A stretch of 47,073 nt of DNA from JBLNDJ01 sp050261515 (GTDB taxonomy: Bacteria; Acidobacteriota; Terriglobia; Bryobacterales; Bryobacteraceae), in the NCBI GenBank assembly GCA_050261515.1, contig JBLNDJ010000049.1, positions 1-47,073 of the forward strand, given 5' to 3'. Positions 34,071 to 41,145 of the stretch are shown here, one piece after another. Made by a program: the position numbers and the translations under genes. Position 1 is the stretch's first letter, and each line of letters starts with the position of its first letter. Below the pieces are notes generated by a model. The model had not been told where the DNA came from, did no database searches, and saw only the letters and a program-made list of their open reading frames with translations.

Positions 34071-35173
34071 GGTTTCAATAAGCGCCAGCCCAGGCTCAAC
34101 CCGGCTGCGGCCATACCCGCCGGCGACAGGCACCCCACGTGCCCGGCGAGCATCTTCGAAAACATCGCCGGCTTCGATGCGAGCGCGTGAAGCGCCCTGC
34201 GGCGCAGGAACGCGCGGCTCCCCATCGCCAGCAGCAGCGCGGCCATGATTTCCGGACGCCGCGCGAGGCGCCGGTGCGCCGCCTGGTAGCCTGCCAGATC
34301 GCCCGCCGCCATCGCGCCGGCCAGTGCGGCGGCCTGCTGGAAGGCGATCGAGAGTCCCTCTCCGGTGATGGCATCGACGGAGCCCGAGGCGTCTCCTATC
34401 AAAGCCACACGGCCGCCGCACACCGCTTTCAGCCTGCGCCTCGCCGTCACCGCGCCGCGCATGGCCGACGCGGTTTCCGCCCTCAGCAGCCGCGCCGCGA
34501 GTTCGGGAAAACCTTCGAGCGCGCGATCGAGCCGCAGCCGGGGATCGCTCGAAACCACGGCGACACAGACTTCGTCCGCCGCCACCGGCGTCACGTAGAC
34601 CTGGTTGTCCGCGCCCCAATGAAGCTCCATGTGCGAGGACCACGGAGCGATGCGGTAGTGCTTTCGAAACCCGTACCGGCGCCCCTCGCGCGCGGCGGCT
34701 TCGAGGCCGGCCCAGCGCCGCACGCGCGAAAATCCTCCGTCCGCGCCTACGATCCAGCGGCACCGGACCTTTGCGCCGCCCGCCAGAACCCAGCCCTCGC
34801 CGATGCCCTCGACTCGCGTTCCCCACCGTAGCGAAACGCCTGCGCGTTCGGCGTGCCCGGCCATGATGCCGTGCAGGACCGTGCGCCGGATGCCGAGGCC
34901 GGGGCCGGAAGGGAAGTCCGCCTCCACCGACACGCCGCAGCCAAGGAAACGGATTCCGCGGAACGGATGCGCCTGCGCGCCGCCGATCTCGACGCCGAGT
35001 TTGGCAAGCGCGGCCAGTCCATCGGGCATGAGGCCCTCGCCGCACGCTTTGTCGATGGGCGGGCGGCAGCCATCCGCGACCATGACGCTCAGTCCCTCGC
35101 GCCGGGCCGCGATCGCCGCCGCCAGGCCCGCCGGTCCTCCGCCGATCACGAAGACATCCGTGCTGTCGGGCAC
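34067..35173 (-). CDS. FAD-dependent oxidoreductase (geranylgeranyl-reductase/monooxygenase-like)
   Basis: The 368-aa flavoprotein starts with a Rossmann FAD-binding motif (VFVIGGGPAGLAAAIAARRE) and continues CGEGLMPDGLAALAKLGVEI. It has the second flavin motif VALIGDASGSVDAITGEGLS, as in geranylgeranyl reductases and aromatic hydroxylases. The start is GTG 35173, four nucleotides after the polyketide synthase stop. Placed between a type III PKS and a lipid-binding protein, it probably modifies (hydroxylates, oxidises or reduces) the PKS product; that is inference. Confidence 0.8.
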   Translation of the reverse strand: MPDSTDVFVIGGGPAGLAAAIAARREGLSVMVADGCRPPIDKACGEGLMPDGLAALAKLGVEIGGAQAHPFRGIRFLGCGVSVEADFPSGPGLGIRRTVLHGIMAGHAERAGVSLRWGTRVEGIGEGWVLAGGAKVRCRWIVGADGGFSRVRRWAGLEAAAREGRRYGFRKHYRIAPWSSHMELHWGADNQVYVTPVAADEVCVAVVSSDPRLRLDRALEGFPELAARLLRAETASAMRGAVTARRRLKAVCGGRVALIGDASGSVDAITGEGLSIAFQQAAALAGAMAAGDLAGYQAAHRRLARRPEIMAALLLAMGSRAFLRRRALHALASKPAMFSKMLAGHVGCLSPAGMAAAGLSLGWRLLKP

Positions 35174-35177
35174 GATG

Positions 35178-36230
35178 TCACCACCGCAACAACACCAGCT
35201 CGGAACAGAAACCCGGACCCATGGCCGCGAGCAGGCCCCAGGTGCCCGGCGCCGGGCGGCGGTTCGTGAAGACCTCTTCGAGCACCACCAGCACGGACGC
35301 CGAAGAAAGGTTGCCCGTTTTCCGCAGGCTGTCCCACGACGCCTGGAGCTCCCCGTCCCGCAGCTCGAGCGCGGTCTCCATGGCCTCGAGCACTTTCGGC
35401 CCGCCGGTGTGCAGCACCCAACTGCCTATATCCCGCCGCGTCAATCCCTCGGCCGCGAGAAACGCATCCGTATCCTGCGCCAGGTGCCGGTGCACCATCT
35501 CGGGCACGTCGGGCGACAGGACGATGCGAAAACCTTTCTCCGAAATATCCCAGCCCATCACATCTTCGGTGCCGGGATAGAACACCGAGCGCGTCGCGAC
35601 GACCCGCGGTCCCGGCAAACCGCGCCCTGTGCCGGCGACGATTACCGCCGCGCCGCCGTCTCCGAACAGTCCCGCCGAAATCAGGTTGGCGACCGAAAGG
35701 TCGTCCCGGCGCAGCGTCAGGGAGCACAACTCGACCGCGAGCAGGACGGCGACCTTATCCGGATAGGCGCGCGCGTAGTCGGCCGCCAGCGACAGTCCCG
35801 CCGCGCCCGCCACGCAGCCGAGCCCGAAGATCGGAACGCGGCGTATGTCCGCGGGCAGCCCCATGCGGTTCACGAGCCGCGCGTCGATCGACGGGCTCGC
35901 GATGCCGGTGATCGACGTGAAGAACAGCGCGCCGATGTCCTGCTTGCCGATTCCGGCGCGGGCGAGCGCGCGGCAGATCGCCTCCTGCCCCACATCCTGA
36001 GCGGCCTCGATCCACGCGTTGTTCGCCTGGCCCCACGCCGCCAGGCCTTCATATTCCTCCATCGGCAGGGACAGGTATCGCCCCGCCACTCCGGTGCGCG
36101 CGTGCAGGCGCTCGAGCATCTGCGGATTTTCGAGCTTGCCGCTCCAGTGCAGTGCCAGCGCTCCGGCAAGCGTTTCTTGCGAGTAATAATACTTGGGAAA
36201 CGCGCTCGCTACTCCGGCAATCGTCGTCAT
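35178..36230 (-). CDS. Type III polyketide synthase
   Basis: The 350-aa enzyme belongs to the chalcone/stilbene synthase superfamily, which extends acyl-CoA starters with malonyl-CoA. The catalytic triad is intact: Cys139 in FGLGCVAGAAGL, His274 in VLHTGGPKV and Asn307 in RKTGNLSSASV. GDGGAAVIV and the late GPGFCSELVLL are also conserved. Bacterial relatives make alkylresorcinols, alkylpyrones or quinone precursors. Its ATG overlaps the upstream TPR gene (36227-36230), and an FAD oxidoreductase follows at once. Chain length and product cannot be predicted. Confidence 0.92.
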   Translation of the reverse strand: MTTIAGVASAFPKYYYSQETLAGALALHWSGKLENPQMLERLHARTGVAGRYLSLPMEEYEGLAAWGQANNAWIEAAQDVGQEAICRALARAGIGKQDIGALFFTSITGIASPSIDARLVNRMGLPADIRRVPIFGLGCVAGAAGLSLAADYARAYPDKVAVLLAVELCSLTLRRDDLSVANLISAGLFGDGGAAVIVAGTGRGLPGPRVVATRSVFYPGTEDVMGWDISEKGFRIVLSPDVPEMVHRHLAQDTDAFLAAEGLTRRDIGSWVLHTGGPKVLEAMETALELRDGELQASWDSLRKTGNLSSASVLVVLEEVFTNRRPAPGTWGLLAAMGPGFCSELVLLRW

Positions 36231-37018
36231 TGCTGTAACCTCGCCAGTTCTTCCGCATAGAGCGGGTTTGCGGGAAACTCCCGGTGTAAGTACTGGAGTA
36301 AGTTCCTGGCACGGCCGCGGTCGTGGTCGCGCAAAGCGGCCACGGCCAGCAAAAGCCGCGCATACGGGAGAAGGTAGCGTCCCTTTTCCGCGGTAAGCCG
36401 TAGTTTCCGGATGCCTTCTTCCTTGTCCGTCCGGGCGCCGCCCAGCCGAAGCACCCAGCGCACGGGCAGGGGCTTCAAACCCAGCGTGTAGCTCTCCACC
36501 CCGATTGCGAGATAGGCGTCATAGTAAGTCGGATCCTTCGCCAGCAGCCGCTCGGCGAGAGCCCGGCCGGCTTTTATGTCATTGAGCGAAGCGAAATAGC
36601 GTTTCTCGATCAGGGCGAGATAATCGGCTCTGAGCCCGTGGGTCAGAATGGCGGCGAACTGGGAGTTGCCGTCCTCCGGATTGCGCGCGGCGAGTTGCTC
36701 GGCGCGGGCCAGCGCGCCGTCGAATTTTCGCTTCGTTGCCGGATCGGCCGCGGGCGTCTCACGCTTGAGGAAGCTATCGTTCCGCACGAACAGCTCCGAT
36801 TGCAGAATGTGCAGCCGCGCGAACTCCGCGAACAGATACGCCGCGGCATTGGACGCCGGGCCTAGCGGATCGTCCGGGTGCATCCGCTCCCACTCCTGAA
36901 ACGACCGGTGCGCCTGATCGAATTCCAGGTTGTACATCTCCCGGTATCCCGAGTCGAGCAGTGTGGGTTGGGCCGCGGAAAGCGAAGCTATAACGGACAG
37001 CGCGACCAGCTGTAGCAT
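36227..37018 (-). CDS. Exported TPR-like protein preceding the polyketide synthase
   Basis: The protein (263 aa) begins with the signal peptide MLQLVALSVIASLSAAQPTL and then consists of helical TPR-like pairs: SGYREMYNLEFDQAHRSFQE, SLNDIKAGRALAERLLAKDP and ALRDHDRGRARNLLQYLHRE. No catalytic motif is seen. It is the first gene of the four-gene operon and its stop overlaps the PKS start. It might be a periplasmic scaffold for the pathway, or unrelated; the coupling suggests the former. Confidence 0.65.
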   Translation of the reverse strand: MLQLVALSVIASLSAAQPTLLDSGYREMYNLEFDQAHRSFQEWERMHPDDPLGPASNAAAYLFAEFARLHILQSELFVRNDSFLKRETPAADPATKRKFDGALARAEQLAARNPEDGNSQFAAILTHGLRADYLALIEKRYFASLNDIKAGRALAERLLAKDPTYYDAYLAIGVESYTLGLKPLPVRWVLRLGGARTDKEEGIRKLRLTAEKGRYLLPYARLLLAVAALRDHDRGRARNLLQYLHREFPANPLYAEELARLQQ

Positions 37019-37054
37019 CCCTGTTCGGGTGACGCCCGCCCGCGGGCGCCGGTT

Positions 37055-38242
37055 TCAGCGTTCACCAGCCATGCGGTAGCACTCGCGCGCGATCTCCCAG
37101 TCTTCTTCGGTGTGGATTACAAGCACTTTGACGCGCGAATCCGCCGCGGAAATGTCGCAGTCGCCCGCCGGGCGCGCGTTCCGCTCCGGATCGAGCTTTA
37201 CTCCGAGGAACGCGAACCGCCGGCAGGCCAGGTCGCGCACCAGCGCGCAGTTCTCGCCGATGCCGGCCGCGAACACCAGCGCGTCGAGCCCGCCCAGGCT
37301 CGCCAGCATCGACCCGATCTCCTGGCACAGGCGGTGCATGTACACATCGAAAGCGAGCCTCGCGCGCGCCTCGCCGCCGTTCATGGCCGCGATGATCTCG
37401 CGCATGTCCTGCGAGACGCCCGACACGCCCTTCAACCCCGACTCCTTGTTCAGAATCTGATCGAGCCTGTCGGCCGAATAGCCGCAGTGCCGCACTAGGT
37501 GGATCACGATGCCCGGGTCGATCGAGCCCGAGCGCGTCCCCATCATGAGGCCCTCGAGCGGCGTGAAGCCCATCGTGGTGTCGATGCTGCGGCCGTCCCG
37601 CACCGCCGCGAGCGATGCCCCATTGCCGAGATGGCACGTGATCAACCGCAGCGGGGCGCCGTCGCGGCCCAGCATCCCGGCCGCGCGCCGCGACGTGTAC
37701 TGGTGGCTGATGCCATGGAACCCGTAGCGCCGTATGCCCTGGCTCGCGACCCAGTCGTACGGGCCGGGGTAGACGTAGGCGGCTTCGGGCAGCGTGGCGT
37801 GAAACGCGGTGTCGAAGACCGCGATTTGCAGGACTCCGGGGAACGCGCGCTCGGCCGCCTCGATTGCTTCGAGCTCGAGGCGGTTGTGCTCGGGCGCGAA
37901 ATGCGCGAGCTTCCCGATCTCCGCCTTCACCTCGGGCGTGACGCGCGTCGTCTGGCGGAACGCGCGGCCTCCGTGCACCACGCGGTGGCCCACCACGTCG
38001 ATCTTATGAAAATCGCCGAGCGCGTCGAGCACGGGCGCAAGCACGGCTTCGGGGGAGGCGATGTCGAGCTCCCAGTCGCGCCTCGCTCCGGAGGCCGTTT
38101 CGACACGTACGGCCGCTTTGCCGGGACGGCGGCCCCAGTCTACGCGCGCATCCCAAAGCGGCGGTTGAGGCGCCAGGGCGGGCAACTCGCGCAACGTCAC
38201 CTTCAACCCGCTCGAGCCTCCGTTGATAACGAGGATTCTCAT
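37055..38242 (-). CDS. ackA: Acetate kinase
   Basis: AckA turns acetyl phosphate and ADP into acetate and ATP. The 395-aa protein starts MRILVINGGSSGLKVTLREL and contains VVGHRVVHGGRAF (catalytic Arg), FDTAFHATLPEAA (Asp) and MMGTRSGSIDPGIV (Arg). The usual N-x-GSSSxK motif is altered to NGGSSGLK, so Ser12 is replaced by Gly, a noteworthy but not necessarily disabling change. It follows phosphoketolase by 23 nt and closes the operon by using its acetyl phosphate. Confidence 0.92.
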   Translation of the reverse strand: MRILVINGGSSGLKVTLRELPALAPQPPLWDARVDWGRRPGKAAVRVETASGARRDWELDIASPEAVLAPVLDALGDFHKIDVVGHRVVHGGRAFRQTTRVTPEVKAEIGKLAHFAPEHNRLELEAIEAAERAFPGVLQIAVFDTAFHATLPEAAYVYPGPYDWVASQGIRRYGFHGISHQYTSRRAAGMLGRDGAPLRLITCHLGNGASLAAVRDGRSIDTTMGFTPLEGLMMGTRSGSIDPGIVIHLVRHCGYSADRLDQILNKESGLKGVSGVSQDMREIIAAMNGGEARARLAFDVYMHRLCQEIGSMLASLGGLDALVFAAGIGENCALVRDLACRRFAFLGVKLDPERNARPAGDCDISAADSRVKVLVIHTEEDWEIARECYRMAGER

Positions 38243-38265
38243 GGACAACAGCCTGCCCACATCGA

Positions 38266-40650
38266 CTACCCCGGCCATCTCCAGTCGCGTATGTCGGGCA
38301 TATCGTCCCCGTGCTCGGCAACGTAGAGCTTGTGCTCGATCAGCTTGTTCCTGAGCGCCTGCTTCTCGTGCGCCGCGACGGACTGCAACTTCGGCACGCG
38401 ATCGATCACGTCCATCGCAAGGTGCAGCCGGTCGAGCCGGTTGAGCACGGTCATATCGAACGGCGTCGTCGTCGTGCCCTCCTCGATATAGCCCCGCACG
38501 TGCATGTTGTCGTGGTTTCTCCGCCGGTACGTGAGCCGGTGGATGAGCCACGGATACCCGTGAAACGCGAACACAATCGGCCTGTCCACCGTGAACAGCG
38601 AATCGAACTCCTGGTCCGTCAGGCCGTGCGGGTGCTCGGTCGAAGGCTGCAACGTCATCAGATCGACCACGTTGATCACCCGCACCTTGATGTCCGGCAG
38701 ATGCTGGCGGATCCAGTCCACCGCGGCCAGGGTCTCGAGCGTCGGCACATCGCCGCAGCAAGCCATCACAACGTCGGGCTCGCCGCCCTGGTCGTTGCTC
38801 GCCCAGTCCCACATGCCGATGCCCGCCGTGCAGTGCCGGATCGCGTCCTCCATATTGAGCCATTGAAGCTGCGGCTGCTTGCCCGCCACGATCACGTTCA
38901 CATAATGGCGGCTCCGCAGGCAGTGGTCCGTCACCGAGAGCAGGCAGTTCGCATCCGGCGCCAGGTAGACGCGTATGATATCGGCCTTTTTGTTCACGAC
39001 CACGTCGATAAACCCCGGATCCTGGTGGCTGAAGCCGTTGTGATCCTGCCGCCACACGTGCGACGTGAGCAGGTAGTTCAGCGATGCGATCGGCCGCCGC
39101 CATGGAATATGGTTCGACACCTTGAGCCATTTCGCGTGCTGGTTGAACATGGAGTCGACAATGTGCGCAAAGGCCTCGTAGCACGAAAAGAACCCGTGCC
39201 GCCCGGTGAGCAGGTAGCCCTCGAGCCACCCCTGGCACATGTGCTCGCTCAGCACCTCCATCACGCGGCCGTCCGGCGAGACGTGATCGTCCGCCGGCAG
39301 AATCTCCGCGGTGGACGTCCGGTCCGTCACTTCGAACAGCGCGCCCAGCCGGTTCGACTCCGTCTCGTCCGGCCCCACTACGCGGAAGTTCCGCTGGTCC
39401 AGATTCAGTTTCATGACGTCGCGCAGGAACTGGCCCGCGATGCGCGTCGCCTCGGCCATCACCGAGCCGGGCTTCGGCACATCCACCGCGTACGCGCGGA
39501 AATCCGGCATGTGGAGGTCCTTCAGCAGCAGCCCGCCGTTCGCGTTCGGATTTGCGCCCATGCGCCGGTCGCCCTTGGGCGCGAGTTCCTGAAGCTCGGG
39601 AATGAGCGCGCCGGTTTCGTCGAAAAGCGCCTCGGGCTGGTAGCTCCTCATCCAGTCTTCGAGAATCTTCAAATGCTCGGGCTTCGCCGCAAAGCCGGTC
39701 ACCGGAACCTGGTGCGCGCGGAACGTGCCCTCGATCTGCTTGCCGTCCACTTCCTTCGGCCCGGTCCATCCCTTGGGCGACCGCAGCACGATGACGGGCC
39801 ACCGCGGGCGGTGTGTGAACCCGTGCTCGCGCGCCTCCTTCTGGATCGCGCGAATCTCCTCGATCACCGCGTCGAGCGTGCCGGCCATCAGCTGGTGCAT
39901 CGGGGCGGGCTGGTCGCCCTCGACATAGTACGGCTCGTAGCCGTAGCCGCGAAACAGGTCCGTCAATTCCTCTTTCGGAATGCGCGCCAGCACCGTCGGC
40001 CCTGCGATCTTGTACCCGTTCAGATGCAGGATCGGAATGACCGCGCCGTCGCGCGCCGGATTGAGGAACTTGTTCGAGTGCCAGCTCGTCGCGAGCGGGC
40101 CGGTCTCGGCCTCGCCGTCCCCCACCACGCAGCACACGAACAGGTCGGGATTGTCGAACACCGCTCCGTAGGCGTGCAGCAGCGAGTAGCCGAGTTCGCC
40201 CCCTTCGTTGATCGACCCGGGCGTCTCGGGCGCCGCGTGGCTCGGAATCCCGCCCGGAAACGAGAACTGCGTGAACAGCCGCTTCATGCCCTCGGCGTTG
40301 CGGGTGACGTTCGGGTACATCTCGCTGTATGTGCCCTCGAGGTACGTGTTCGCCACCATCGCCGGCCCGCCGTGCCCCGGCCCGCACACGTAGATCATGT
40401 TGAGGCCGTACTTCCTGATCGCGCGATTGCAGTGAACGTAGATGAAGTTCAGTCCCGGCGTAGTGCCCCAGTGCCCGAGCAGCCGCGGCTTGATGTGCTC
40501 GAGCTTCAGCGGCTCGGTCAGCAGAGGGTTTTCGTAGAGGTAGATCTGTCCGGCTGAAAGGTAGTTCGCCGCGCGCCAATAGGCGTCTATCTTGCGCAGC
40601 TCATCGGCGGACAGGACATCGGTCTTCACATCCTGGATTGCGGCGCCCAT
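38266..40650 (-). CDS. xfp: Xylulose-5-phosphate/fructose-6-phosphate phosphoketolase
   Basis: This thiamine diphosphate enzyme cleaves xylulose 5-phosphate or fructose 6-phosphate into acetyl phosphate and an aldose phosphate. The 794-aa protein has all typical blocks: GHWGTTPGLNFIYVHCNRAI, YVCGPGHGGPA, the ThDP motif VVGDGEAETGPLATSWHSNK, and QDHNGFSHQDPGF in the pyrimidine domain. The length is standard. It stands directly before ackA, the usual partner, and 16 nt after the AhpD-like gene. Confidence 0.95.
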   Translation of the reverse strand: MGAAIQDVKTDVLSADELRKIDAYWRAANYLSAGQIYLYENPLLTEPLKLEHIKPRLLGHWGTTPGLNFIYVHCNRAIRKYGLNMIYVCGPGHGGPAMVANTYLEGTYSEMYPNVTRNAEGMKRLFTQFSFPGGIPSHAAPETPGSINEGGELGYSLLHAYGAVFDNPDLFVCCVVGDGEAETGPLATSWHSNKFLNPARDGAVIPILHLNGYKIAGPTVLARIPKEELTDLFRGYGYEPYYVEGDQPAPMHQLMAGTLDAVIEEIRAIQKEAREHGFTHRPRWPVIVLRSPKGWTGPKEVDGKQIEGTFRAHQVPVTGFAAKPEHLKILEDWMRSYQPEALFDETGALIPELQELAPKGDRRMGANPNANGGLLLKDLHMPDFRAYAVDVPKPGSVMAEATRIAGQFLRDVMKLNLDQRNFRVVGPDETESNRLGALFEVTDRTSTAEILPADDHVSPDGRVMEVLSEHMCQGWLEGYLLTGRHGFFSCYEAFAHIVDSMFNQHAKWLKVSNHIPWRRPIASLNYLLTSHVWRQDHNGFSHQDPGFIDVVVNKKADIIRVYLAPDANCLLSVTDHCLRSRHYVNVIVAGKQPQLQWLNMEDAIRHCTAGIGMWDWASNDQGGEPDVVMACCGDVPTLETLAAVDWIRQHLPDIKVRVINVVDLMTLQPSTEHPHGLTDQEFDSLFTVDRPIVFAFHGYPWLIHRLTYRRRNHDNMHVRGYIEEGTTTTPFDMTVLNRLDRLHLAMDVIDRVPKLQSVAAHEKQALRNKLIEHKLYVAEHGDDMPDIRDWRWPG

Positions 40651-40666
40651 CGTAGACCTCCGCCGC

Positions 40667-41143
40667 TCAGGACGCGGACCCCTGGCGCGCCGCCTTCGGC
40701 TGATAGCTTCCGGCGACAGTCCGGAACGCGATGTTGAGCCGGTTCCAGCCGTTGATGGCCACCAGCGCGAACGTGAGATCGACCAGCTCCTTTTCGGAGA
40801 ACTGCGCCCGCGCCTGGTTGTAGACTTCGTCCGGAACCTCGCGGTCCGGCAGTTTCGTGACCGCTTCGGCCCACGCCAGCGCGGCGCGCTCGCGGTCGCT
40901 GTAGAACGGCGCCTCGCGCCAGCCGTCGAGCAGGTACAACCGCTGCTCGCTCTCGCCCTCCGCCCGTAGATCTTTCGAATGCATATCGATGCAGTACGCG
41001 CATCCGTTTATCTGCGATGCCCGAAGAATGACGAGGTACACGAGCTTGCGGTCGAGCCCGGACTTCTCCAAATACGCTTCGAGTCCCAACATCGCCCGGA
41101 CGCCGTCCGGAGCGACTTTCTGATATTCGAGCCGTGGCTTCAT
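40667..41143 (-). CDS. Carboxymuconolactone decarboxylase/AhpD-like protein
   Basis: The 158-aa all-helical protein shows ASQINGCAYCIDMHSKDLR, the CxxCxxxH redox motif (Cys48, Cys51, His55) of AhpD-like peroxidase proteins. The later part, FSEKELVDLTFALVAINGWN, is typical of the family. ATG 41143 was chosen because it aligns with the usual MKPRLEY-type start and follows the glucoamylase stop by 2 nt. It may protect the pathway enzymes from peroxides, or act as an oxidoreductase; placement in the operon is clear, the role is not. Confidence 0.8.
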   Translation of the reverse strand: MKPRLEYQKVAPDGVRAMLGLEAYLEKSGLDRKLVYLVILRASQINGCAYCIDMHSKDLRAEGESEQRLYLLDGWREAPFYSDRERAALAWAEAVTKLPDREVPDEVYNQARAQFSEKELVDLTFALVAINGWNRLNIAFRTVAGSYQPKAARQGSAS

Positions 41144-41145
41144 GG

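Noticed and set aside
32655..35045. A single 796-aa minus-strand protein
   Set aside because: The first 325 codons are a shadow of the FAD oxidoreductase gene; the real start is ATG 34070, which begins a signal peptide and overlaps the upstream stop.
38311..40557. Plus-strand open frame of 748 codons
   Set aside because: It is a shadow of phosphoketolase, which is clearly the real gene.
37055..40579. A single 1174-aa protein covering acetate kinase
   Set aside because: The upstream part is the phosphoketolase gene in the wrong frame; AckA starts at ATG 38242.
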